Assembly: GCA_910584345.1 (NCBI GenBank)
Contig: CAJTZX010000038.1
Coordinates: forward strand, 1 to 41,522
DNA from: an uncultured Eubacterium sp.
GTDB taxonomy: Bacteria > Bacillota > Clostridia > Lachnospirales > Lachnospiraceae
Direction: 5' to 3'
DNA: 41,522 nucleotides
Both the position numbers and the translations under genes were made by a program. Numbering within the stretch: the first letter of the stretch is position 1; every line of letters begins with the position of its first letter. Below, piece by piece: positions 17,206-26,602 of this stretch. The notes beneath the pieces are model-generated. The model saw only the letters and a program-made list of their open reading frames with translations, did no database searches and was not told the origin of the DNA.

Positions 17206-18321
17206 TTAGCGTTCATAAACAGTATAATGATATTTTTTAAGCAAAACAGCGGTAGTATTTAGGGAAGTTTGGTCATACAGTTCGATATGCAGCACACCGT
17301 CTTCAAATTCACGGTTATGTACGATGCCGATATTTTTAATATTAATCCCATTGCTGGCAAGCAGTGTCGCCAGTGTGGCAATACCGCCGACTTCGTCTAT
17401 TAAATCACAATATAATTCAAACACCGGTTGGATAGAACCGGACTGCCGGATCGTTAAGGAATCACGATAGTCTTTTGCATTTGCAAAATAGGCGTTCATA
17501 TCTTCTTTGCTTTCTGCTTCAATAAAAGAACGAAGCTTTGTAAGCTGCGCTGCGAACAAATCTATTAAACGAAGGACCTGTTCTTTGTTGGAAAGACAAA
17601 TATCCTGCCACATGATGGGAGACGATGCAGCGATACGTGTCATATCCCGAAATCCTCCGGCAGCTATCGTTTTCATTGTATATTCAGAGTCATCAATCTC
17701 TTTTACCAGATTAACCAGGCTATAGGCAAGTACATGCGGCAAATGGCTGATGGCGGCAGTCGCAAAATCATGCAAGTCGTAATCCAGTACAAGTGGGATA
17801 GCGCCAAGAGAGGATACAAGGTCACGTAAACGGCTGACTTGCTGTTTTTCTGCTTTGGAAGATGGCGTAAGGATATAATATGCATTTTCCAGCAAATATG
17901 GGGTAGCAGCAGCAAACCCTGTTTTTTCCGATCCCGCCATTGGATGACCGCCGATAAAATGCGCTTCTAATCCGGCTTTGACTGCGGCACGATGAATATC
18001 TCCTTTTACACTGCCAACATCCGTCAAAACAGTATGGGGAGCAATGATTTCTTTTAACTGCGTCAAATAAAAAAGGTTTTGCTGTACCGGTGTGCACAAA
18101 AAAATATAATCGGAATCAGAAATTTCATGCAGACTTAACATCTTGCTGTTTTCAATGATTCCGGCTTGATAAGCCTGTGTAATGGTAGATTGATGTCCAG
18201 AGACAGCATATAGCTTAATTTGCGGGGAAACTCGTTTTAATGTCTTAGCGATCGACCCGCCAATTAGACCTAAACCGATAAAACTAATTTTTTTTATGTT
18301 GTTTCTATGCTTCTTTTCCAT
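17206..18321 (-). CDS. tyrA: Prephenate dehydrogenase with C-terminal ACT domain
   Basis: Oxidatively decarboxylates prephenate to 4-hydroxyphenylpyruvate for tyrosine. The 371-residue product starts with a Rossmann motif, ISFIGLGLIGGSIAKTL. It then has VLTDVGSVKG, the substrate-site block FIGGHPMAGSEKTGF and the helical dimerisation domain. Residues from about 298 (VFELYCDLIDEVGGIATLAT) form an ACT domain, expected to bind tyrosine for feedback control. There is no fused chorismate mutase. It heads the tyrA-aroA unit from its own promoter (18382-18410). Confidence 0.94.
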   Translation of the reverse strand: MEKKHRNNIKKISFIGLGLIGGSIAKTLKRVSPQIKLYAVSGHQSTITQAYQAGIIENSKMLSLHEISDSDYIFLCTPVQQNLFYLTQLKEIIAPHTVLTDVGSVKGDIHRAAVKAGLEAHFIGGHPMAGSEKTGFAAATPYLLENAYYILTPSSKAEKQQVSRLRDLVSSLGAIPLVLDYDLHDFATAAISHLPHVLAYSLVNLVKEIDDSEYTMKTIAAGGFRDMTRIAASSPIMWQDICLSNKEQVLRLIDLFAAQLTKLRSFIEAESKEDMNAYFANAKDYRDSLTIRQSGSIQPVFELYCDLIDEVGGIATLATLLASNGINIKNIGIVHNREFEDGVLHIELYDQTSLNTTAVLLKKYHYTVYER

Positions 18322-18381
18322 AATAAGAGTGTTCCTCGTTTTCTGTTTAGATTTGAAATTTTGGTTTGGAATACTACAAAT

Positions 18382-18410
18382 ATTTTACTGATTTGCAGTT
18401 AGAAAGTCAA
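18382..18410 (-). promoter_or_regulatory. Sigma-A promoter of tyrA-aroA
   Basis: Minus strand: TTGACT (complement of 18405-18410), a 17-nt spacer and TAAAAT (complement of 18382-18387). The leader is only about 55 nt, with no T-box motif seen. Confidence 0.65.
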
Positions 18411-18484
18411 TGCCGTTATGTGAAAACAATATATTGTATATTCTGCTAGATACATAATGAAAAAAAATGAAATAATTGTTGTAA

Positions 18485-18513
18485 TTGACCATGAACTTTG
18501 TTAGAATTAATAT
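18485..18513 (+). promoter_or_regulatory. Sigma-A promoter of the EF-G-like gene
   Basis: TTGACC at 18485-18490, a 17-nt spacer and TAATAT at 18508-18513, divergent from the tyrA promoter. AGGAGGT at 18543-18549 then sets the start. Confidence 0.65.
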
Positions 18514-18558
18514 AGTGTTTGTAACAAAACAAATATATGTGCAGGAGGTAAGAGATTC

Positions 18559-20649
18559 ATGGAGGTATTTACAACAGACAAGATACGTAACGTAGTACTC
18601 TTGGGACACGGAGGAGCTGGGAAAACCAGTCTTGTGGAGGCAATGGCGTATCTGTCCGGTCAGACAAGTCGTATGGGAAAGATCAGCGATGGAAATACGG
18701 TCAGTGATTTTGATAAAGAGGAGATCAAACGTTCGTTTTCTATTCAGACAACGGTTGTTCCTATTTTATGGGATAATACAAAGATTAATATTTTAGATAC
18801 GCCGGGATATTTTGATTTTGTTGGAGAAGCAGAAGAAGCTGTCAGTGTGGCAGATGCCGCAATTATTGTAGTCAGCGGCAAAGCCGGCATTGAGGTCGGT
18901 ACGAGAAAAGCCTGGGAAATGTGCGAACGATATAAGCTTCCAAGGATGTTTTTTGTAACAGATATGGATATTGACAATGCAAGTTTTCGTCAGGTAGTGG
19001 AAGATTTGCAATCGTTGTATGGCAAAAAAATTGCTCCGTTCCATCTGCCAATCCGCGAAAATGAAAAGTTTGTTGGCTATGTAAATATTGTGGCGCAGAC
19101 TGCAAACCGTTGGAATGATAAAGGGGAAGTTGTGCCAATGGATATGCCGGATTATTCTGTTGCAAATCTGGAAAAATGCAGAGAAGCGCTTGTAGAAGCG
19201 GTTGCAGAGACAAGTGAAGAGTTTATGGACCGTTATTTTAGCGGTGAGGAATTTTCAGAAAATGAAATCCGCCAGGCACTTCGTGTGAACGTATTAGACG
19301 GCAGTATCGTGCCTGTTTCTATGGGGTCTTGTATTCTGGCACAAGGTGTTTATACATTGTTAGATGATATTACAAAATATTTCCCGAGTCCAGATAAAAG
19401 AACCTGTGCGGGCATCAATGCTACAACAAACGAAGTTTACCAGGCGGACTATGACTTCTCGAAACCGAAATCTGCTTACATATTTAAAACGATTCAAGAT
19501 CCATTTATTGGCAAATATTCTTTAATTAAAGTAAATTCGGGCGTTTTGAAGACCGATGATGTAATGTTAAATTATCACAGGGATACGGAAGAAAAAATCG
19601 GGAAACTCTATGTAATGAGAGGTGCAAAAGCGGAAGAAGTCAAAGAGCTTCATGCAGGAGATATCGGTGCGCTTGCGAAACTGAATAAGGCACGTACGAC
19701 AGATTCCCTTTCCACAAAAGCAAATCCGATTTTATTTATCCGTACGACATTATCTACGCCGTATACTTGTAAGCGTTATAAAGTAAAAAATAAGGCAGAT
19801 GTTGATAAAGCTTCCCAGGCACTTACAAAGCTGACGCATGAAGATCTGACCTTAAAAGTAGTCAATGACAGCGCGAATGGACAGACGCTTTTATACGGGA
19901 TCGGTGAGCAGCAGTTGGATGTTGTTGTCAGCAAGCTTTTGAACCGTTATAAAGTAGAGATAGAACTTGGAAAAGCAAAAGTTGCATTCCGTGAGACAAT
20001 ACGAAAAAAAGCAGATGTTGAATATAAATATAAGAAACAATCAGGCGGACACGGTCAGTATGGACATGTTAAAATGACGTTTGAACCATCCGGAAATCTG
20101 GAAGAACCTTATGAATTTTCTCAAACGGTAGTAGGCGGCGCAGTTCCGAAAAATTATTTCCCGGCAGTGGAAAAAGGAATTCAGGAATCTGTAAAGAGTG
20201 GGCCTCTGGCAGCTTATCCGGTTGTTGGCATCAAGGCAAATCTGTATGACGGTTCTTATCATCCGGTGGATTCTTCTGAGCTGGCATTTAAAGTTGCTGC
20301 AGCACAGGCATTCAAAAAAGGATTTTTACAGGCATCTCCGGTGTTATTAGAGCCGATTGCATCTATGACCGTCACAGCATCGGATAAATATACAGGCGAT
20401 ATTATGGGTGATTTGAATAAACGCCGCGCACGTGTGCTTGGAATGAATCCGGTAGAAGGCGGTAAACAGGAAATCATTGCTGATATTCCATATAAAGAGC
20501 TGGATGGCTATACGACTGTACTGCGTTCGATTACCGGCGGCGAAGGCACTTACCGCTATGAACTTGCCCGTTATGAGCAGGCTCCAGAAGATGTACAAAA
20601 ACGTGAGATCGAAGCTCGTGCGAATAAGCTGGTAGATATCGAAGAATAA
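18559..20649 (+). CDS. EF-G-like translational GTPase (EF-G paralogue)
   Basis: A 696-residue protein with the five-domain EF-G layout: a GTPase domain with G1 GHGGAGKTSL, G3 DTPGYFDFVGEAEEAV, then domain II around 310-400, III, IV (QSGGHGQYGHVKMTFEP) and a C-terminal domain V (GDLNKRRARVLGMNP). It lacks features of the main FusA: G2 is diverged and G4 reads VTDMD where NKxD is usual, so it fits the auxiliary EF-G-like group found in Clostridia and other Firmicutes. Those proteins have been linked to translocation or ribosome-associated roles, but the task here is unknown. Standard EF-G should be elsewhere in the genome. A secreted-protein gene follows 51 bp downstream, probably cotranscribed. 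Confidence 0.88.
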   Translation: MEVFTTDKIRNVVLLGHGGAGKTSLVEAMAYLSGQTSRMGKISDGNTVSDFDKEEIKRSFSIQTTVVPILWDNTKINILDTPGYFDFVGEAEEAVSVADAAIIVVSGKAGIEVGTRKAWEMCERYKLPRMFFVTDMDIDNASFRQVVEDLQSLYGKKIAPFHLPIRENEKFVGYVNIVAQTANRWNDKGEVVPMDMPDYSVANLEKCREALVEAVAETSEEFMDRYFSGEEFSENEIRQALRVNVLDGSIVPVSMGSCILAQGVYTLLDDITKYFPSPDKRTCAGINATTNEVYQADYDFSKPKSAYIFKTIQDPFIGKYSLIKVNSGVLKTDDVMLNYHRDTEEKIGKLYVMRGAKAEEVKELHAGDIGALAKLNKARTTDSLSTKANPILFIRTTLSTPYTCKRYKVKNKADVDKASQALTKLTHEDLTLKVVNDSANGQTLLYGIGEQQLDVVVSKLLNRYKVEIELGKAKVAFRETIRKKADVEYKYKKQSGGHGQYGHVKMTFEPSGNLEEPYEFSQTVVGGAVPKNYFPAVEKGIQESVKSGPLAAYPVVGIKANLYDGSYHPVDSSELAFKVAAAQAFKKGFLQASPVLLEPIASMTVTASDKYTGDIMGDLNKRRARVLGMNPVEGGKQEIIADIPYKELDGYTTVLRSITGGEGTYRYELARYEQAPEDVQKREIEARANKLVDIEE

Positions 20650-20700
20650 CAGTTACGATTTATCAAAAACTTTTCATTTGGAAGGAGGAGCCAAAGGGAA

Positions 20701-21999
20701 ATGACGCGAATGATGCTCTGCATTCTGCTGGTAATTGTTCTGCTGTTGGAACAGCCGCAGTTGACGAAGGGGCGCGGCGTCATTGAACGGCCGCTTTCTC
20801 CTTCCTTAGATTATGCATATACGTTAAATGAAGCAAGCAATGTAAACAGCAGCATTCCGGTCTATGATATTATCTATAACCTAAATCTTGGAGAAAACCA
20901 TTATCTGAATCCTTCTGTCTATTATGAGCAGCTGTTGCCGCTCAAACTCATGCCGCCGCAAAGAGAAGGCTATAATTTTGCAGGCTGGTATACCGACAGC
21001 AGCTATAAACATCCACTGACAGAAATCGAAGATTGCAAAGACGGCAATCTGATTCTTTATGCCAAGTGGACCAAAAAAATATCGGGTTCCATGAACATCC
21101 AGCTGTATTCTTATGGGGCATCCAGCCTGACACGTTCACCAGAAAAAAAGCTGGCGGATATGAACTATCGAATACTGGAAGATCTGGATATTCCGGGAAT
21201 GCCAAATACTCGTTTTGAGGATTATATTAAAAATAAACTATTCAGTGTAGACCAGTGTCCACAAGGCTTATGCGTAACCGAAGAATTAATTCTTGTAACT
21301 TCTTACAGCACAGGCAGAAGCGACAATTATGGATGTCTGTATGTATTTGATCGTGATACAGGTGATTATTTAATGACACTTTCTATGAAACAGGGCAGTC
21401 ACCTGGGAGGCATTTGCTATGACGGAGAAAGTCTTTGGGTCTGTCATTCCAACTATCGAACGATCGAACGGCTGGACTATGCGCTGATAAAAGAACTTGC
21501 CAAACACAGTCCGGGCAGAACCATCGAACTGTCACAGGAACACGAAGAGTACCGTGTATTAAATTCTCCGTCATGCATCACGTTTTTTAGCGGAAAATTG
21601 TGGATTGCCACACATACACGTTTTTTTAAATCTGTTATGAAATCATATCGCTTTCATGAAGGTACACTGGAAGAATGCGAAGAATTTGCCATACCGGATA
21701 AAGTACAAGGAGTAGCCTTTGACGACGATGGTCATGTATATCTAAGCACTTCGTTTGGGAGGGAAAAGTCTTCTTACATTAAAGTCTATCAATCTGCCTA
21801 TGACCTGAGCAAACATCCGGAAAAACCGGCAGAATGTGTGGAAATGCCTCCCTGTTCCGAGGAATTGGCAATTGCAGGAGACGAGCTGCTTGTATTATTC
21901 GAATCAGGAGCGCAGAAATATATGGAAGGGACAGACGGAAAAGGGAAGTCGCTGGCGCCGTTAGATCATATGGTGGCGATACATCTGGATTCTTTTTAA
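20701..21999 (+). CDS. Secreted protein with an InlB B-repeat and a propeller-like domain
   Basis: A 432-residue protein. It starts with a signal-peptide-like segment, MTRMMLCILLVIVLLLEQ. At about residues 78-124 lies one InlB/Listeria-Bacteroides repeat (QREGYNFAGWYTDSSYKHPL ending ILYAKW). From about 180 there are spaced strand motifs such as QGLCVTEELILVTSYSTG, GGICYDGESLWVCHS and VQGVAFDDDGHVYLSTSFG, about 45-60 residues apart, as in beta-propeller or NHL/SMP-30-like folds. There is no sortase motif or C-terminal anchor, so it is exported or loosely attached. AAGGAGG at 20682-20688 supports the start. The partner and substrate are unknown; the link to the EF-G-like gene may be only transcriptional. 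Confidence 0.65.
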   Translation: MTRMMLCILLVIVLLLEQPQLTKGRGVIERPLSPSLDYAYTLNEASNVNSSIPVYDIIYNLNLGENHYLNPSVYYEQLLPLKLMPPQREGYNFAGWYTDSSYKHPLTEIEDCKDGNLILYAKWTKKISGSMNIQLYSYGASSLTRSPEKKLADMNYRILEDLDIPGMPNTRFEDYIKNKLFSVDQCPQGLCVTEELILVTSYSTGRSDNYGCLYVFDRDTGDYLMTLSMKQGSHLGGICYDGESLWVCHSNYRTIERLDYALIKELAKHSPGRTIELSQEHEEYRVLNSPSCITFFSGKLWIATHTRFFKSVMKSYRFHEGTLEECEEFAIPDKVQGVAFDDDGHVYLSTSFGREKSSYIKVYQSAYDLSKHPEKPAECVEMPPCSEELAIAGDELLVLFESGAQKYMEGTDGKGKSLAPLDHMVAIHLDSF

Positions 22000-22010
22000 T
22001 TGTGTTTTTA

Positions 22011-22038
22011 TTGACAAATAGGTATGATGTGGTAGAAT
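22011..22038 (+). promoter_or_regulatory. Sigma-A promoter of leuS
   Basis: A perfect TTGACA at 22011-22016, a 16-nt spacer and TAGAAT at 22033-22038. The resulting leader is about 90 nt and contains no T-box motif, unlike pheST. Confidence 0.7.
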
Positions 22039-22134
22039 TTAAGTGTTTCCGGTTCCATATCGTTCCATACGTAGAAAAAGAAAAACAAATATCAAATTCG
22101 TACACATTCATAAAAACTGAAAATGGAGGAAAAT

Positions 22135-24552
22135 ATGTCAGAAGTATACAACCACAAAGTCGTTGAGAAAAAATGGCAGAAAATCTGGGATGATGAGAAA
22201 GCGTTTGCTGCATCCGACGACTATTCCAAGCCAAAATATTATGCGTTGGTGGAGTTTCCGTATCCGTCCGGGCAAGGACTGCATGTTGGCCATCCGCGGC
22301 CATATACGGCGTTGGATATTGTCGCGCGTAAGCGCAGGATGCAGGGATATAATGTATTGTACCCGATGGGATGGGATGCGTTTGGACTGCCGACGGAAAA
22401 TTATGCCATTAAGAATCAGATACATCCAAAGATTGTAACAAAAAATAATATTGTCCGGTTTAAAGAACAGCTGCATTCGTTAGGGTATTCTTTTGACTGG
22501 GATCGGGAAGTAAATACGACAGATCCGGATTATTATAAGTGGACACAGTGGATTTTTTTGAAATTATTTAAAGAAAATCTTGCTTATAAGAAAGAAATGC
22601 CGATTAACTGGTGTACGAGCTGTAAAGTTGGCCTTGCAAATGAAGAAGTTGTAAACGGCGTTTGTGAACGCTGCGGTTCTCCGGTGGTCCGCAAAGTAAA
22701 GAGCGAGTGGATGCTAAAGATTACAGATTATGCGGAAAAGCTGATCGAAGGCTTAAATGATGTAGATTATATTGAACGGGTAAAAACACAGCAGAGAAAT
22801 TGGATTGGAAAATCAAACGGAGCAGAGGTTGATTTTGCGATTAAAAATAAAGATGAAAAATTGCGGATTTATACGACACGTTCGGATACGTTGTTTGGTG
22901 TTACGTATATGGTAGTTTCTCCAGAACATCCGATGATTGAAAAATATAAGGATGAATTAAAAAATTGGGATGAAATTGACGCATATCGGGAGCAGGCAGC
23001 TCATAAATCGGATTTTGAACGTGCAGAGCTGGCAAAAGAAAAAACTGGCGTATGTATTGATGGTTTGACGGCTGTAAATCCGGTGAATGGAAAAGAGATA
23101 CCGATCTGGATTTCAGACTATGTATTAATGTCCTACGGGACGGGCGCAATTATGGCAGTTCCGGCACATGACCAAAGAGACTGGGAATTTGCAAAGAAGT
23201 TTGATTTGCCGATGATACAAGTCGTATCGAAGAATGGAAAGGAAGCAGATATTTCAAAAGAGGCATTTACAGACGTAGCAACAGGAGTGATTGTAAATTC
23301 AGATTTTATAAATGGCCTGGATGTCAAGGACGCCCAGAAAAAAATGATTGCGTTTTTGGAAGAAAAGCAAATTGGCACAGCAAAGACAAATTATAAATTA
23401 AGAGACTGGGTATTTTCAAGACAGCGTTATTGGGGCGAACCAATTCCAATTGTGCATTGTGAAACATGTGGTTATGTGCCGATAGAAGAAAGCGAGCTTC
23501 CGCTGGAGCTGCCGGAGGTAGACAGCTATATGCCGACAGATAATGGGGAATCTCCGTTAGCTGCAATGACAGACTGGGTAAATACAACCTGCCCTTGCTG
23601 CGGCGGGCCGGCAAAGCGGGAAACAGATACGATGCCGCAATGGGCCGGTTCTTCCTGGTATTTTTTGCGTTACACAGATCCGCATAATCAAGAAGCGCTT
23701 GCCAGTAAGGAAGCGTTAGATTACTGGATGCCGGTAGATTGGTATAATGGAGGTATGGAGCATACAACACTGCATTTGCTGTATTCCAGATTTTGGCATA
23801 AATTCCTCTATGACCAAAAACAGGTGCCATGTGCGGAACCGTATCAAAAACGTACTTCACATGGAATGATTTTGGGAGAAAACGGGGAGAAGATGTCTAA
23901 GTCCAGAGGCAATGTCGTTAATCCAGATGACATCGTAAAAGAGTATGGCGCAGATACGCTTCGTACGTATGAAATGTTTATCGGTGCATTTGATTTGTCT
24001 GCTTCATGGTCTGAGGACGGCGTAAAAGGCTGCCGCAGATTTTTAGAGCGTGTCTGGAAGCTGCAGGATCTTGTTACAGCAGACAGCGGATATTCAAAAG
24101 ATTTAGAAACAAAAATACATCAGACGATCAAAAAAGTCAGCAGTGACTATGAAAATTTAAAGTATAATACTGCAATTGCTGCAATGATGGCTCTTATTAA
24201 TGATTTTTATAAAAAGAGCAGCCTGACCAGAGAGGAATACCGGACATTGCTCTTGTTACTGAACCCAACGGCGCCGCATATTACAGAAGAGATATGGGAA
24301 GCTATGGGATTTGACGGCCGTATTTATGAGCAGAGCTGGCCAGAATATGAGGAAGAAAAGACCGTTGAGGCGACGGTTGAAATTGCAGTTCAAATAAACG
24401 GAAAACTCAAAGCGACGATTCAGATAGATAAAGACGCTGCAAAAGAAGATGTAATTGCTAAAGCAAAAGAAGCGGTTGCAGATAAGCTTACTGGAACAAT
24501 GATTAAAGAGATTTATGTACCTGGCAGAATTGTGAATCTAGTACAAAAATAA
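22135..24552 (+). CDS. leuS: Leucyl-tRNA synthetase
   Basis: Class I synthetase that charges tRNA-Leu. The 805-residue product has the HIGH-type motif in YPSGQGLHVGHPRPYTALD, zinc-type Cys pairs (CTSCKVGLANEEVV...CERC), the CP1 editing domain with YTTRSDTLFGVTYMVVSPEH and GTGAIMAVPAHDQRDWEFA, the KMSKS loop GEKMSKSRGNVVNPDDIV, and a C-terminal anticodon-binding helical region. An in-frame ATG lies at 22123, but its position overlaps the ribosome site GGAGGA (22125-22130), so 22135 is the start. It has its own promoter. No clear terminator precedes the following secreted LRR gene. Confidence 0.97.
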   Translation: MSEVYNHKVVEKKWQKIWDDEKAFAASDDYSKPKYYALVEFPYPSGQGLHVGHPRPYTALDIVARKRRMQGYNVLYPMGWDAFGLPTENYAIKNQIHPKIVTKNNIVRFKEQLHSLGYSFDWDREVNTTDPDYYKWTQWIFLKLFKENLAYKKEMPINWCTSCKVGLANEEVVNGVCERCGSPVVRKVKSEWMLKITDYAEKLIEGLNDVDYIERVKTQQRNWIGKSNGAEVDFAIKNKDEKLRIYTTRSDTLFGVTYMVVSPEHPMIEKYKDELKNWDEIDAYREQAAHKSDFERAELAKEKTGVCIDGLTAVNPVNGKEIPIWISDYVLMSYGTGAIMAVPAHDQRDWEFAKKFDLPMIQVVSKNGKEADISKEAFTDVATGVIVNSDFINGLDVKDAQKKMIAFLEEKQIGTAKTNYKLRDWVFSRQRYWGEPIPIVHCETCGYVPIEESELPLELPEVDSYMPTDNGESPLAAMTDWVNTTCPCCGGPAKRETDTMPQWAGSSWYFLRYTDPHNQEALASKEALDYWMPVDWYNGGMEHTTLHLLYSRFWHKFLYDQKQVPCAEPYQKRTSHGMILGENGEKMSKSRGNVVNPDDIVKEYGADTLRTYEMFIGAFDLSASWSEDGVKGCRRFLERVWKLQDLVTADSGYSKDLETKIHQTIKKVSSDYENLKYNTAIAAMMALINDFYKKSSLTREEYRTLLLLLNPTAPHITEEIWEAMGFDGRIYEQSWPEYEEEKTVEATVEIAVQINGKLKATIQIDKDAAKEDVIAKAKEAVADKLTGTMIKEIYVPGRIVNLVQK

Positions 24553-24675
24553 GGAATTGTCCCGAAACAACTTTTGAATCGAACACCTGATTTTTGAAGG
24601 GCGCGCTTAAAGTGAACGATAAGAAATCATAAGTTATTTTTGAACAGTTCTTTCTGTACAACAGGAAAGGAAACT

Positions 24676-26541
24676 ATGGGCAGTATAGGAAAAGAAAACA
24701 GACATATCCTTAATTTTAATATCCTTATTTTTAACAGAATGCTTGTGATATTTTTGGCTGTATGTTGGATCGTTTCGCTGATGCATGTTTTTCGAATGCA
24801 TGTTTTTGCAGCCGGCAAATCAACAGTAATCACGTTGAATCATTCCACATATACGTTGCAGACGGGGAAAAAAACAAAGCTAAAAGCGTCTGTTTCTGAC
24901 GAACGCTACCAGTCGGAAAAAATTGTCTGGACAAGCAGCAAGAAAGAAGTTGTGTCTGTGAATGGCGCCGGCACAATCAAAGCAGGAAAAGAAGGTAGCG
25001 CACAGATTACAGCGTCTATCGATGGAACAAAAGAATCTGCGTCTTGCACGGTTCATGTAGTAAAAAAGACCGGACAAAAGAAAAATGCGAAAGATGTGGC
25101 TGCCTTAAAAGCATTGATAAATGCTCAGCAGGATGCATCTGTCAGCAATCAATTAGACGATTTGGATCAGTATACGTGGACAGATATAGGAAAAGAGCGC
25201 AGACTGACAAGAATTGTCTGGCCGGATAAACAACTGCAGGGAGAGATTTCTTTTGACGGACTGTCTGCGCTGGAGTATTTGGATATTCGCGGCGGTCATT
25301 TGACCGATCTGGATGTTCATAAAAACAAGGCGTTAAAATATTTGGACTGTTCAGATCAAGAGCTTACAACACTGGATATAAGTGAAAACAAAGCGTTGGA
25401 AACATTAAAATGCGATCGGAACCGTTTCACACAGCTGCAAGTACAAGATCTTGTAGCTTTGACAGAATTAAGCTGCAACGAAAATCGTCTGACAGAACTG
25501 GAAATCCAGAACAATACTGCATTAACGGTACTTAGCTGTGAAACGAATCGTTTGACCAGCCTGGACACGAAAAAAAATGTGGCATTAAAGGAGCTAAGCT
25601 GCGGAGCAAATCAGCTTACTAGTCTGAATATCAGCAGCAATGTTAAGCTGACCGATCTGCGCTGTCCATCGAATGAGCTTACCAGTCTAAAGATCGGCAA
25701 TGTGAAAACATTGGTATCTTTGGATTGTTCTTACAATCGGTTGACGAAGCTGGAAACATCCAAAAATTCTGCACTCACGTATTTGAACTGCTCTTTTAAT
25801 ACGCTAAAGACGTTAAACCTGAGTGGGACAAAGAAGCTGGAAGAGATATACTGCAGCAGAAACAAAATTTCAGCGCTGAATTTAAAAAAGACGCAGGCAT
25901 TGAAGAAATTAATCTGCAATGAAAATCGTCTGTCTGATTTGGATCTTCGGAAAAGTCCGTTGCTGGAAGTATTGCATTGTGCCGGCAACCGTCTTTCAGA
26001 TTTGGATCTTCGAACGAATAAAGCTCTGACTAGTCTGCATTGTAATGAAAATGAATTATCAGATTTGAACGTAAGTGAAAATCCGGCTCTGACAGACTTA
26101 AAATGCGGGTCGAATGCATTGACAAACCTGAATGTCAGTGATAATCCTTCACTCGTAAAAGTCAGCTGTGAAGACAATCAGTTAACAGAGCTCGTTGTGA
26201 ATACAAATGCTGCGCTGAAAGTTATGAATTGTGCACACAATGCATTAACATCACTGGATGTTCGGGCAGTTCCTTCACTGGAAGCGCTTACCTGTTCCTA
26301 CAATCAGCTTACGGAGCTGGATATCCGTGAAAATCCAATGCTGAAAAGGCTGGGATGCCAGTCAAATGCGCTTACAACATTGGATATCCGTGCAAATCCG
26401 GCACTGGAAACGCTGTTTTGTCAGGAAAATTCGTTAAAAGATATTGATATTAGCGCAAATGCTGCACTGACCGTTTTTTATCGGGATAAAAATGTGGCAG
26501 TAACAGGTTCCAACGATCAAAGTGAAAATGCAGATGACTGA
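24676..26541 (+). CDS. Secreted leucine-rich-repeat protein with a BIG2-like Ig domain
   Basis: A 621-residue protein. The N-terminus has a signal anchor (about residues 18-46: FNRMLVIFLAVCWIVSLMHV), then a bacterial Ig-like (BIG2) domain at about 50-130 (STYTLQTGKKTKLKASVSDE, ASCTVHVV). From about 200 to the end there are 20 tandem 21-residue repeats with consensus ALxxLxCxxNxLTxLDxxxNx. Position 7 is Cys in 18 consecutive repeats (2-19). The tail is short and acidic, with no LPXTG or second membrane segment. The start at 24676 follows AGGAAAGG; an earlier TTG at 24640 has no ribosome site. Likely a cell-surface or secreted binding protein; ligand unknown. A terminator follows directly. Confidence 0.85.
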   Translation: MGSIGKENRHILNFNILIFNRMLVIFLAVCWIVSLMHVFRMHVFAAGKSTVITLNHSTYTLQTGKKTKLKASVSDERYQSEKIVWTSSKKEVVSVNGAGTIKAGKEGSAQITASIDGTKESASCTVHVVKKTGQKKNAKDVAALKALINAQQDASVSNQLDDLDQYTWTDIGKERRLTRIVWPDKQLQGEISFDGLSALEYLDIRGGHLTDLDVHKNKALKYLDCSDQELTTLDISENKALETLKCDRNRFTQLQVQDLVALTELSCNENRLTELEIQNNTALTVLSCETNRLTSLDTKKNVALKELSCGANQLTSLNISSNVKLTDLRCPSNELTSLKIGNVKTLVSLDCSYNRLTKLETSKNSALTYLNCSFNTLKTLNLSGTKKLEEIYCSRNKISALNLKKTQALKKLICNENRLSDLDLRKSPLLEVLHCAGNRLSDLDLRTNKALTSLHCNENELSDLNVSENPALTDLKCGSNALTNLNVSDNPSLVKVSCEDNQLTELVVNTNAALKVMNCAHNALTSLDVRAVPSLEALTCSYNQLTELDIRENPMLKRLGCQSNALTTLDIRANPALETLFCQENSLKDIDISANAALTVFYRDKNVAVTGSNDQSENADD

Positions 26542-26568
26542 AATGCATGAATGAATGAAACAGGAATG

Positions 26569-26602
26569 CGTTGTAAAACCGTATGGTTTTGCAACGTGTT
26601 TT
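26569..26602 (+). terminator. Intrinsic terminator of the LRR gene
   Basis: A 12-bp stem (26569-26580 with 26585-26596; arms CGTTGTAAAACC and GGTTTTGCAACG, one G-T wobble), a GTAT loop and then TGTTTTTG. Confidence 0.8.

Noticed and set aside
22045..22134. Possible T-box before leuS
   Set aside because: The leader is only about 90 nt and lacks the GGGTGGNACCGCG core and a terminator.
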